Positions 50,104 through 58,074 of a stretch of 64,000 nucleotides of DNA are shown piece by piece. Within the stretch, counting starts at the first letter, position 1. Each line of letters starts with the position of its first letter. Position numbers and translations under genes: made by a program. The notes beneath the pieces are model-generated. The model was not told the origin of the DNA, ran no database searches, and was given only the letters and a program-made list of their open reading frames with translations. This stretch comes from Actinomadura sp. NBRC 104425 (GTDB lineage: Bacteria; Actinomycetota; Actinomycetes; Streptosporangiales; Streptosporangiaceae): assembly GCF_030269545.1 (NCBI RefSeq), contig NZ_BSTN01000005.1, positions 186,001 through 250,000 on the forward strand, read 5' to 3'.

Positions 50104-52628
50104 CGGCTCGCCACCTCCAGTCGCGGACCGGTCACCAGGACCGGCTTGATCTGCTCGCGTTCGGGCTCGAACACGATGCTCGGGTCGGGCACGTCGGGCG
50201 CGTTGACGAAGGACACGAACCGGCTGAGCTTGTCGGGGTCCTCCAGCGTGTCGCGCCACTCGTCGGAGTAGGAGCCCACGTGCCGCTCCATCGCCTCCTC
50301 CAGCTCGGCGCAGATGCCCAGCCGGTCCTCGATGATCACCTCGCGCAGGTAGTCCAGGCCTCCGTCCAGCGACTCCAGCCAGCTCGCGGTGCGCTGCAGC
50401 CGGTCGGCCGTGCGGATGTAGAACATCAGGAACCGGTCGATCAGCCGGACCAGGCCCTCGTCGTCCAGGTCGGTGGCCAGCAGGTCGGCGTGCCGTGGCC
50501 GCATCCCGCCGTTGCCGCACACGTACAGGTTCCAGCCTTTGTCGGTGGCGATCACCCCGAAGTCCTTGCCCTGCGCCTCGGCGCACTCACGCGAGCAGCC
50601 CGACACCGCGGCCTTGAGCTTGTGCGGGGCGCGCAGCCCCCGGTAGCGCAGCTCCAGCTTGATCGCCATGCCGACCGAGTCCTGCACGCCGTAGCGGCAC
50701 CAGGTGGACCCGACGCACGATTTGACGGTGCGGAGCGCCTTGCCGTAGGCGTGCCCGGACTCGAACCCCGCGTCGACCAGCCGCTTCCAGATCCGCGGCA
50801 GCTGCTCCACCCGGGCGCCGAACAGGTCGATGCGCTGCCCGCCGGTGATCTTGGTGTAGAGGCCGAAGTCGCGGGCGACCTCGCCGATGACGATGAGCTT
50901 GTCGGGGGTGATCTCGCCGCCGGGGATCCGCGGGACCACCGAGTAGGTGCCGTTCTTCTGCAGGTTGGCCAAAAAGTGGTCGTTGGTGTCCTGCAGCGCG
51001 GCCTGCTCGCCGTCCAGGATGTGCCCGCTGCCGAGGCTGGCCAGGATGGAGGCCACCACCGGCTTGCAGATGTCGCAGCCGCGGCCCCGGCCGTGCTCGC
51101 TGATCAGCTCGGTGAACGTGGTGATGCGGCGCACCCGCACGATGTCGAACAGCTCGGCGCGGCTGTAGTCGAAGTGCTCGCACAAAGCCTTGCTGACCTC
51201 GATGCCCGCGGCGGTCAGCTCGGCGTCCAGGATCTTTTTGACCAGCGGGACGCAACTGCCGCAGGTCGCCCCGGCCCTGGTGCAGGACTTGACCTCGCCG
51301 AGCTCGGTGAGGCCCTGCTCGCGGATCGCGCAGCGGATCGTGTCGGCGGTGACGTTGTTGCAGTTGCAGATCTGCGTGGCGCCGGGCAGGTCGCCGCCGA
51401 CGGCCTCGGTGCCGCCGAACAGCGCCTGCTCGGGCGAGCCGGGCAGTTCGGCGCCGACGTAGGCGCGCAGCGTCGGATAGGCCGACGCGTCGCCGACCAG
51501 CACCCCGCCGATGAGCGTGCGGGCGTCGTCGCTGACGACCAGCTTCTTGTAGACCCCGCCGACCGGGTCGGTGTAGGTGACGTCCAGGGCGCCCTGGTCG
51601 GGTCCGGCGAACGGGTCGCCGAAGCTGGCCACGTCCACGCCCATCAGCTTGAGCTTGGTGGACATGTCGGCGCCCTCGAACCGGGCGGGGCTGTCCTGGC
51701 CGGTCGCGGCGGCCAGCAGCTGGTCGGCGACCACCTCGGCCATGCTGAAGCACGGCGCGACCAGCCCGTACACCTGCCCGTTCACCAGCGCGCACTCGCC
51801 GACCGCGAAGATCGCCGGGTCCTCGGTGCGGCAGGTGTCGTCGACCGCGACGCCGCCGCGTTCGCCGACCGGCAGGCCGCAGCCGCGGGCCAGTTCGTCG
51901 CGCGGGCGGATGCCGGCGGAGAACACCACCACGCCCGCGTCGACGGACGCGCCGTCGCCCAGCCCGACGCGCGCCACGCGGCCGTCGTCGCCGGCCTCCA
52001 GGCCCGCCACCGGGGTGCCGGCGTGCACGGTCATGCCGAGCGCCTCGATGTGGCGGCGCAGCATCACCCCGCCGCCCTCGTCGAGCTGGCGCGGCATCAG
52101 CCACGGCGCCACCTCGACCACGTGCGTGTCGACGCCCAGCCCCTGCAGGGCGCGAGCGGCCTCCAGGCCGAGCAGTCCGCCGCCGATGACGACGCCTCCG
52201 GCCCCCGGCCTTGACGCTGTAAGGTCGCGGCAGTGGGTGCGGATGGCGTCCAGGTCGTCGATGGTGCGGTAGACGAACACGCCCGGCAGGTCGCGGCCCT
52301 GCACCGGCGGCACGAACGGCGCCGACCCGGTGGCCAGCACCAGCGCGTCGTAGCCGACCTCGCGCCCCGAGGCGGTGCGCACGGTGCGGCGCTTGCGGTC
52401 GATGGCGGCGACCGGGTCGCCGGTCAGCAGCGTCACGCCCTCGTCGTGGGCGGGGTAGGCCAGATCGGCGTCCTCGGTCAGGTAGGAGGTCAACGCGACC
52501 CGATCGTAGGCGGGCCGGGGCTCCTCCCCGATCACCGTGACCTGCCAGGCGCCCGCCTCGTCGCGCTCGCGCAGCGCCTCGACCAGCCGGTGCCCGGTGG
52601 GCCCGTGCCCGACGACGACCAACCTCAT
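50100..52628 (-). CDS. nirB: Nitrite reductase (NADH) large subunit
   Basis: 842 residues. N-terminal FAD/NADH domains (RLVVVGHGPTGHRLVEAL; VVIGGGLLGLEAARALQGLG), a BFD-type [2Fe-2S] domain (CNCNNVTADTIRCAI...CTRAGATCGSCVPLVKKIL) and the C-terminal sulfite/nitrite reductase half with the siroheme-[4Fe4S] cysteines (KSCVGSTWCRYG, SGCSRECAEAQGKDFG). It reduces nitrite to ammonium with NADH. ATG 52628 (MRLVVVG) is preceded by AGGAGG; ATG 52655 is possible. A GlnR-like operator array lies 50 bases upstream. First gene of nirB-nirD-hemD-cbiX. Confidence 0.95.
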   Translation of the reverse strand: MRLVVVGHGPTGHRLVEALRERDEAGAWQVTVIGEEPRPAYDRVALTSYLTEDADLAYPAHDEGVTLLTGDPVAAIDRKRRTVRTASGREVGYDALVLATGSAPFVPPVQGRDLPGVFVYRTIDDLDAIRTHCRDLTASRPGAGGVVIGGGLLGLEAARALQGLGVDTHVVEVAPWLMPRQLDEGGGVMLRRHIEALGMTVHAGTPVAGLEAGDDGRVARVGLGDGASVDAGVVVFSAGIRPRDELARGCGLPVGERGGVAVDDTCRTEDPAIFAVGECALVNGQVYGLVAPCFSMAEVVADQLLAAATGQDSPARFEGADMSTKLKLMGVDVASFGDPFAGPDQGALDVTYTDPVGGVYKKLVVSDDARTLIGGVLVGDASAYPTLRAYVGAELPGSPEQALFGGTEAVGGDLPGATQICNCNNVTADTIRCAIREQGLTELGEVKSCTRAGATCGSCVPLVKKILDAELTAAGIEVSKALCEHFDYSRAELFDIVRVRRITTFTELISEHGRGRGCDICKPVVASILASLGSGHILDGEQAALQDTNDHFLANLQKNGTYSVVPRIPGGEITPDKLIVIGEVARDFGLYTKITGGQRIDLFGARVEQLPRIWKRLVDAGFESGHAYGKALRTVKSCVGSTWCRYGVQDSVGMAIKLELRYRGLRAPHKLKAAVSGCSRECAEAQGKDFGVIATDKGWNLYVCGNGGMRPRHADLLATDLDDEGLVRLIDRFLMFYIRTADRLQRTASWLESLDGGLDYLREVIIEDRLGICAELEEAMERHVGSYSDEWRDTLEDPDKLSRFVSFVNAPDVPDPSIVFEPEREQIKPVLVTGPRLEVASR

Positions 52629-52677
52629 GTGCCCGTGTCCTCCTGCGTCGGTCATGCTGCGATCCTGTGCAGGGGTC

Positions 52678-52726
52678 GTTTCGCGGTTGCGTCCCGTTTG
52701 TCACCGGCGTGTTAAAAGACGCTCAC
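52678..52726 (-). promoter_or_regulatory. GlnR-like operator array upstream of nirB
   Basis: On the minus strand five pentamers occur exactly every 11 bases: GTGAG, TTAAC, GTGAC, GACGC, GAAAC (49 bases). The GTnAC and GAAAC elements at 11-base spacing are the known layout of GlnR boxes in actinomycetes. The same array lies upstream of nasC. Confidence 0.75.
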
Positions 52727-52796
52727 GCCGAAATCGAATCGTGGTCATCCCGCATTGGACGGCGGAAGAATTCCCGCCGGGGTTCCGAAAAGCGCG

Positions 52797-52822
52797 AAAC
52801 CCCGCCGTCGTGACGGCGGGGT
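52797..52822 (-). terminator. Terminator of the nas unit
   Basis: A perfect 11-bp stem, ACCCCGCCGTC with GACGGCGGGGT, two-base loop; on the minus strand it is followed by TTTCGCGCTTTT. It ends transcripts from nasC-nasB before the nir operator. Confidence 0.8.
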
Positions 52823-52960
52823 CGTATTGCGGCCGTGTCTCCTCGCGCCCATCGCGCGGGCGGTGCGGCCCGTGCGGCGGGCGTCTGCGGCGGGCCCGCA
52901 GGGCGTCGGGACGGGCTCACGCACGGCTCACATCCGGCTTACGGCCAGGGCATGGGCGGA

Positions 52961-54463
52961 TTACCCGGCGGGCACCGAGTCCTGTTCGTCCAGCCATGCC
53001 ACGATGCCCTCCAGGGCGTCCCGGCACCCGCCGCATCCGGTGCTCGCACGCGTCTCCCGGGCGACCTCGTCGGCAGTTCGTGCGCCTTTCTCCCAGCACG
53101 CCCTGATCTGCCCTTTGGAGACGTTGTTGCAGTGGCACACCGTCGCCGCGTCCGGCATCCGCACCGGCGAATCGGCGGCCTGCGCCCCGCCCAGCCCGGT
53201 GAAGAACAGGCTCAGCCGGTCCGACGGCAGCGGCGCCGCACGGTCGTACAGCTGCGTCAGCGTCCCGGCCGTGCCGGTCTCGCCCAGCAGGATCGCGCCG
53301 ATCAGCCGGTCCCGCCGGATCGCGACCTTCTTATAGGTGCCGCGGCTGGCGTCGGCGAACCGCATCACCTCCACCTCGGGGTCGTCGTCGCCGTAGTGCG
53401 TCTCCCCCATCGCCACCAGGTCCACGCCCTTGGCCTTCAACCGGGTGATCTGCCGCGCCCCGGTGAACCGGGCGCCGGTGTCGGCGCCGGTCAGCAGGTC
53501 GGCCAGCACCGCGGCCTGCTCCCACGCCGGCGCCACCAGCCCGTAGACGGTGTCGCCGTACTGCGAGCACTCGCCGATGGCCCGCACGCTGGGGTCGCTC
53601 AGCGACTGCAGCGTCTCGTCCACCAGGATGCCGCGGTCCACCTTCAGCCCGGCCTCCCGCGCCAGCCGCACCTCGGGCCGCACCCCGCAGGCCATCACCA
53701 CCAGGTCGGCGGGCAGCCGCTCGCCCGACTGCAGCTGCACCGCGTTCACCCGGCCGTCGGCGCCGGTGGACAGCGCCCCGGCGCTGGTGCCCAGGACGGT
53801 GCGGACGCCCAGGCGGCCCAGCGTCCGCGCCAGCACCCCGCCCGCGCCCTGGTCCAGCTGCCGCTCCATCAGATGCCCGGCCAGGTGCACGACGGTGACC
53901 GCAAGGCCCCGCCCGGCCAGCCCGCGCGCCGCCTCGATGCCCAGCAGCCCGCCGCCGACGACCACCGCATGCCGCGCGCCGTCGGCCGCCTCCAGGATGC
54001 GCCGGCAGTCCGCCAGCGTGCGGAACGCCACCACCCCTTCGGGCAGGCCGTCCTCGGTGCCGGGGATCGGCGGCACGAACGAGGTGCTCCCCGTCGCGAT
54101 CACCAGCGTGTCGTAGGGGGTGACGGTGCCGTCGGAGGCGTGCACGCACTTGGCGTCCCGGTCGATGCGCTCGACCTCCACGCCCAGCCGGGCGTCGACG
54201 TCGTTGGCGTCGTACCAGGCCGGGTCCACCAGGCCGATCTGCTCGGGACCGGTCACCCCGGCCAGCACGTTGGACAGCAGCACCCGGTTGTAGGGCTGCT
54301 GCGGCTCGGCGCCGAACACCGTCAGCGCGACCTGCCGGTCGCGCGCCCGGATCTCGGTGACCAGCCGGGATCCGGCCATGCCGTTGCCGACGACCACGAT
54401 GCCCGCCGGCTTTGCGCGCCGGTCGGCCGGGCGCGCGCCGCTGCTGCTGGAGGATCGGCTCAT
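52961..54463 (-). CDS. nasB: FAD-dependent nitrate reductase electron-transfer subunit
   Basis: 500 residues. FAD domain (GIVVVGNGMAGSRLVTEI), NAD domain (HAVVVGGGLLGIEAARGLAGRG), and a C-terminal BFD-type [2Fe-2S] domain (TVCHCNNVSKGQIRACW...ASTGCGGCRDALEGIVAWL). It resembles the N-terminal half of NirB but lacks the siroheme part. In assimilatory systems such proteins (NasB-like) pass electrons from NADH to the molybdenum subunit. The ATG overlaps the nasC stop by four bases, so the two are coupled. Confidence 0.85.
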   Translation of the reverse strand: MSRSSSSSGARPADRRAKPAGIVVVGNGMAGSRLVTEIRARDRQVALTVFGAEPQQPYNRVLLSNVLAGVTGPEQIGLVDPAWYDANDVDARLGVEVERIDRDAKCVHASDGTVTPYDTLVIATGSTSFVPPIPGTEDGLPEGVVAFRTLADCRRILEAADGARHAVVVGGGLLGIEAARGLAGRGLAVTVVHLAGHLMERQLDQGAGGVLARTLGRLGVRTVLGTSAGALSTGADGRVNAVQLQSGERLPADLVVMACGVRPEVRLAREAGLKVDRGILVDETLQSLSDPSVRAIGECSQYGDTVYGLVAPAWEQAAVLADLLTGADTGARFTGARQITRLKAKGVDLVAMGETHYGDDDPEVEVMRFADASRGTYKKVAIRRDRLIGAILLGETGTAGTLTQLYDRAAPLPSDRLSLFFTGLGGAQAADSPVRMPDAATVCHCNNVSKGQIRACWEKGARTADEVARETRASTGCGGCRDALEGIVAWLDEQDSVPAG

Positions 54464-56730
54464 CTGCTCGCTCCGCTCGGTTCCCGGGCCGCGCCCGATT
54501 CGTCGATCTCGCCGTCGTCGATGCCGCCTGCGTGGACTCCGCCGATGCCGCCTGCGTGGACTCCGCCGATGCCGCCTGCGTGGACTCCGCCGATGTCCCG
54601 TCCGCCGACGCCGTCCGCCGGCGGGGCGGCCACCGGTTCCAGCCGCACCGCGCACACCTTGAACTCCGGCATCCGCGACACGGGGTCCAGCGCCGGGTTG
54701 GTCAGCAGGTTGGCCCGCTCCCGCCCCGCCCAGTGGAACGGGATGAACACCGTGTCGTGCCGGATGGCGTCGGTCAGCCGGGCCCGCACCGTCGCGGTGC
54801 CGCGCCGGCTGGCCACCCGCACGTCCGCGCCGTCGTCGATGCCCAGCCGCTCGGCCAGGTCCGGATGCATCTCCACGAACGCCTCGGGCGCCGCCTCGGT
54901 CAGCGGCCGCACCCGCCGGGTCTGCGCGCCGCTCTGGTACTGCGCCAGCACCCGGCCCGTGGTCAGGTAGACGGGGTAGTCGGCGTCGATGTCCTCCACG
55001 GCCCCGCTGTGCTCGACGGGGGTGAAGCGGGCCCGCCCGTCCGGCGTGGCGAACCGGTCGAGGAAGGGACGCGGCGTCCCCGGGTGCCCGGGCGACGGGC
55101 ACGGCCAGAACACCCCGCCCTCGCGTTCGATGCGCTCGTAGGTGATGCCCGAGTAGTCGGCCAGGCCGCCCGCGCTGGCGGCGCGCAGCTCGTCGAACAC
55201 CTCGGCCGGGTCGGCGCTCCACACGCCCGGCGCGTCCAGCCGCCGGGCCAGCTCCGCGATGATCTCCAGGTCGGTGCGCACCCCGTCCGGCGGCGCCACG
55301 GCCCGGCGGCGGCGCAGCACCCGGCCCTCCAGGTTGGTCATCGTGCCCGACTCCTCGGCCCACTGCGCCGTGGGCAGCACCACGTCGGCGCGGGCCGCGG
55401 TCTCCGACAGCACGAAGTCGGCCGCGACCAGGAACTCCAGCGCGTCCAGCCGCTCCTCCACCGCCGCCGCGCGCGGCGCCGACACCACCGGGTTGGACCC
55501 GAACAGCAGCAGCAGCCGCGGCCCGCCGGGGGTGCCCAGCGCCGACAGCAGCTCGTAGGCCGACCGTCCCGGCCCCGGCAGGGTCTGCGGGTCCACGCCC
55601 CACACCGCGGCCACGTGGGCGCGGGCCGCCGGGTCGTCGATCCTGCGGTATCCGGGCAGCTGGTCGGCCTTCTGGCCGTGTTCGCGGCCGCCCTGCCCGT
55701 TGCCCTGGCCGGTCACGCAGCCGTAGCCCGCGCCCTCGCGGCCGGGCAGGCCCAGCGCCAGCGCCAGGTTGATGAACGCGGTCACCATGTCCACGCCGCG
55801 CGCGTGCTGCTCGGCGCCGCGCGCCGTGAGGATGTAGGACCGCTGCCCGCGCGCCAGCAGCCGCACCGCCTCGCGCATGTGCGGCACGGGCACGCCGGTG
55901 ATGCGTTCGACACGGTCGGGCCAGTAGGAGTTGACCACCGTGCGGACCGCCTCGAACCCGCTGGTGCGCGCCGCGATGTACGCCTCGTCCACCAGGCCCT
56001 CGGTGAGCGCCAGGTGCAGCATGCCGTTGGCCAGCGCCAGGTCGGTGCCGGGCGTGGGCTGCAGGTGCAGGTCGGCCTGCTTGGCGGTGGCGGTGCGCCG
56101 CGGGTCCACCACGATGAACGCGCCGCCCGCCTGCTGCATGGCGGTGACGTGCCGCATGAACGGCGGCATCGTCTCGGCCACGTTGCCGCCCGCCAGCAGG
56201 ATCGCGTCGGCGGCCGCCAGGTCGGTGACCGGGCCGGGCAGCCCCCGGTCCATGCCGAACGCCCGGCCGACCGCGGCGGCCGCCGACGACATGCAGAACC
56301 GCCCGTTGTAGTCGATCTGCGAGGTGCCCAGCGCGATGCGGGCGAACTTGCCGAGCTGGTAGGCCTTCTCGTTGGTCAGGCCGCCGCCCCCGAACACCGC
56401 GACCGCGTCGGGCCCGTGCGCGTCCCGCAGCCGCCGCGCCTCGGCGGCGATCCGGTCCAGGGCCCGGTCCCACGTGCAGGGCTCCAGCGGCGCGCCGCGG
56501 CGAGGGCGCATCAGCGGCGTGGTCAGCCGGTCCGGCACGGTCAGCACCTCGGCCGACGTCCAGCCCTTCTGGCACAGTCCGCCCTGGTTGGCCGGGACGT
56601 CCGTGCGCGGCGTCACCCGCAGCGGCGGCCCCGCGCCGGGGCGTGCCGCGGCGGCGGGCGGCGGCCCTCCGCCCAGGGTCATGCCGCACTGCAGGGCGCA
56701 GTAGGGACAGTGGGTCGGGGTGTCGGTCAT
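54460..56730 (-). CDS. nasC: Assimilatory nitrate reductase, molybdopterin subunit
   Basis: 756 residues. The N-terminal [4Fe-4S] site CPYCALQCGM...GGLCQKGW, the bis-MGD body (FGGGGLTNEKAYQLGKFARIALGTSQIDYNGRFCMSSA, with the conserved Cys expected to bind molybdenum) and the C-terminal MGD-binding domain (YLTTGRVLAQYQSGAQTRR...EMHPDLAERLGIDDGADVRVASRRG). It reduces nitrate to nitrite in the cytoplasm. Lack of a signal peptide fits an assimilatory enzyme. The tail has three GGVHAGGI-type repeats. A GlnR-like array lies 24 bases upstream. Confidence 0.92.
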   Translation of the reverse strand: MTDTPTHCPYCALQCGMTLGGGPPPAAAARPGAGPPLRVTPRTDVPANQGGLCQKGWTSAEVLTVPDRLTTPLMRPRRGAPLEPCTWDRALDRIAAEARRLRDAHGPDAVAVFGGGGLTNEKAYQLGKFARIALGTSQIDYNGRFCMSSAAAAVGRAFGMDRGLPGPVTDLAAADAILLAGGNVAETMPPFMRHVTAMQQAGGAFIVVDPRRTATAKQADLHLQPTPGTDLALANGMLHLALTEGLVDEAYIAARTSGFEAVRTVVNSYWPDRVERITGVPVPHMREAVRLLARGQRSYILTARGAEQHARGVDMVTAFINLALALGLPGREGAGYGCVTGQGNGQGGREHGQKADQLPGYRRIDDPAARAHVAAVWGVDPQTLPGPGRSAYELLSALGTPGGPRLLLLFGSNPVVSAPRAAAVEERLDALEFLVAADFVLSETAARADVVLPTAQWAEESGTMTNLEGRVLRRRRAVAPPDGVRTDLEIIAELARRLDAPGVWSADPAEVFDELRAASAGGLADYSGITYERIEREGGVFWPCPSPGHPGTPRPFLDRFATPDGRARFTPVEHSGAVEDIDADYPVYLTTGRVLAQYQSGAQTRRVRPLTEAAPEAFVEMHPDLAERLGIDDGADVRVASRRGTATVRARLTDAIRHDTVFIPFHWAGRERANLLTNPALDPVSRMPEFKVCAVRLEPVAAPPADGVGGRDIGGVHAGGIGGVHAGGIGGVHAGGIDDGEIDESGAAREPSGASR
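54520..54591 (-). repeat. Three perfect 24-bp repeats in the nasC tail
   Basis: Three identical in-frame 24-base units encode GGVHAGGI-type repeats just before the C-terminus of the nitrate reductase. They lie after the last conserved domain. Confidence 0.93.
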
Positions 56731-57050
56731 GTCCCCGAGGTTGTTCGGGGCCCGTTTCGCGTCGGGGTCCCGCGTGTGACCCCGCTGTTAAAAGCGGCTC
56801 ACGCACCGCCGTTCACCAGGGTCAGGACGCCGCGGCCCCGCCCCCCTGCGGCGCGCCGTCCGCGGGGCGCACCCGACGATCTTCGACGCGTGCGTGTCAA
56901 GCGTTGTCAGACACCAGTCGAGTCCGTTTCGTCGCAAATGCTCCGCCTGTCGCACGGATCGACGGCGCCGCGGCGGGCCCGCGGCAGGAACCGTCCCCAC
57001 CGGCCCGCCCGGCCCGATCATCACGCGTCCGACACGCCTAACCTCGGTAC
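56731..57050. promoter_or_regulatory. Divergent region nasC / NUDIX gene
   Basis: 320 bases. Next to nasC lies the operator array (56754-56802). Next to the NUDIX gene TAACCT at 57039-57044 is a -10 box placing the start of transcription at the ATG. Nothing else recognised. Confidence 0.55.
56754..56802 (-). promoter_or_regulatory. GlnR-like operator array upstream of nasC
   Basis: On the minus strand GTGAG, TTAAC, GTCAC, GACCC and GAAAC recur every 11 bases over 49 bases. Order and spacing are identical to the nirB array, while the 6-base spacers differ in places, so the pentamers are the conserved part. GlnR is the expected activator. Confidence 0.75.
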
Positions 57051-57572
57051 ATGCCCGACCTTGCTTATTACGCCTCCCTGCCGCGCACCCGCGGAGCCGC
57101 CGCCGCACTCCTGCTCGACGACCTCGGGCGGGTGCTGCTGGTCAAGCCCACCTACAAGGAGGGCTGGTTCCTGCCCGGCGGAGTGATCGAGGCGGGCGAG
57201 TCGCCCCTGGCCGCGTGCGTGCGCGAGTGCGAGGAGGAGCTCGGCCTGGTCCCGCGGCTGGACGGCCTGGTCTGCGTGGACTGGGGGCCGCCCCGCGACG
57301 GCGTGGACGCGGTCAACGTGTTCGTGTTCGCCGGATCGCTGACCGACAGCGAGATCGCCGCGATCCGGCTGCCCCCCGAGGAACTGTCCGACCACGTGCT
57401 GGTGGCGCCCGAGAAGGTGCCCGAACTCGCCCCGCCGCACATCTCCCGCCGCATGGAGCCCAGCCTGCGCGGCCTCGTCGAGCACCGCGCCGTCTACCTG
57501 GAGGACGGCCGCGAACCCGGATACGGCGCCGCTCCCCTCGCCCCCGGCACCTGCCCCGGCCGCCCGGGGTAG
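57051..57572 (+). CDS. NUDIX hydrolase
   Basis: 173 residues. The Nudix box GGVIEAGESPLAACVRECEEELG is complete (G-x5-E-x7-REUxEExGU) with the glutamates that bind magnesium. The enzyme cleaves a nucleoside diphosphate linked to another group; the substrate is unknown. No ribosome site, but a TAACCT -10 box ends 6 bases before the ATG, so a leaderless mRNA is likely. It lies between nitrate genes without an obvious link to them. Confidence 0.9.
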   Translation: MPDLAYYASLPRTRGAAAALLLDDLGRVLLVKPTYKEGWFLPGGVIEAGESPLAACVRECEEELGLVPRLDGLVCVDWGPPRDGVDAVNVFVFAGSLTDSEIAAIRLPPEELSDHVLVAPEKVPELAPPHISRRMEPSLRGLVEHRAVYLEDGREPGYGAAPLAPGTCPGRPG

Positions 57573-57628
57573 ACACGCGCCCGGCCGGGTAGGCCGCAGG
57601 CGACGGACGAAGAACGGGGGGACCGTCG

Positions 57629-57871
57629 ATGGCAGCTTGCGAAGTGTGCGGCAACGATTACGCGCTGAGCTTCGAGGTGCACGCCCAGGGCGCCGTGCAC
57701 GTCTTCGACTCGTTCGAATGCGCGATCACCAGGATGGCGCCGATCTGCGAGCACTGCCAGTGCCGCATCCTCGGCCACGGCGTCGACGTGGGAGGGCACT
57801 GGTACTGCTGCGCGCACTGCGCCCGCGCCGCCGACCCGCGCAGCGCCGAACTGATCGCCGACCGCGCCTGA
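57629..57871 (+). CDS. Small Cys/His-rich zinc-ribbon-like protein
   Basis: 80 residues with ten cysteines and several histidines: CEVCGND at the N-terminus, FECAI, CEHCQCRILGHG in the middle and WYCCAHCARAA near the end. These pairs suggest two metal-binding knuckles, most likely zinc. Similar small proteins are widespread in actinomycetes, some labelled prokaryotic metallothionein, without a proven function. GGGGGGA precedes the ATG by 8 bases. It stands alone between the NUDIX gene and narK. Confidence 0.7.
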   Translation: MAACEVCGNDYALSFEVHAQGAVHVFDSFECAITRMAPICEHCQCRILGHGVDVGGHWYCCAHCARAADPRSAELIADRA

Positions 57872-58032
57872 CCGGCCGCACCCGACCGGCCGCGCCCGGC
57901 TCGCTGCGCCCGCCCTGCCGCCTCTGCCCGGCGGGGCCTGTCCGACACGTCCGACCGGCCCCGCCGCCCGGCGGCGCCGCAGCCGCCCGAACCGCCGGGC
58001 GCGTTCGGCACGCCCGGCGGGCCAAGGGGTGC

Positions 58033-58068
58033 GGGCCGGCCGCCGTCCCGCGCGACGGCGACCGGCCC
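58033..58068 (-). terminator. Terminator after narK
   Basis: A stem of 15 pairs with one mismatch (GGGCCGGCCGCCGTC / GACGGCGACCGGCCC), loop CCGCGC, just 6 bases after the narK stop. There is no T run, as usual in such GC-rich genomes. Confidence 0.65.
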
Positions 58069-58074
58069 GGCGGC

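Larger units (their letters stand above)
52656..52960. other. Spacer between the nas and nir units
   Basis: 305 bases without a gene, holding the nirB operator array (52678-52726) and a terminator of the nas unit (52797-52822). Nothing else recognised. Confidence 0.6.

Noticed and set aside
52961..54463. A second nirB
   Set aside because: It has the FAD, NAD and BFD domains but stops before the siroheme half, and is coupled to a molybdopterin nitrate reductase gene, so it is the electron-transfer subunit.
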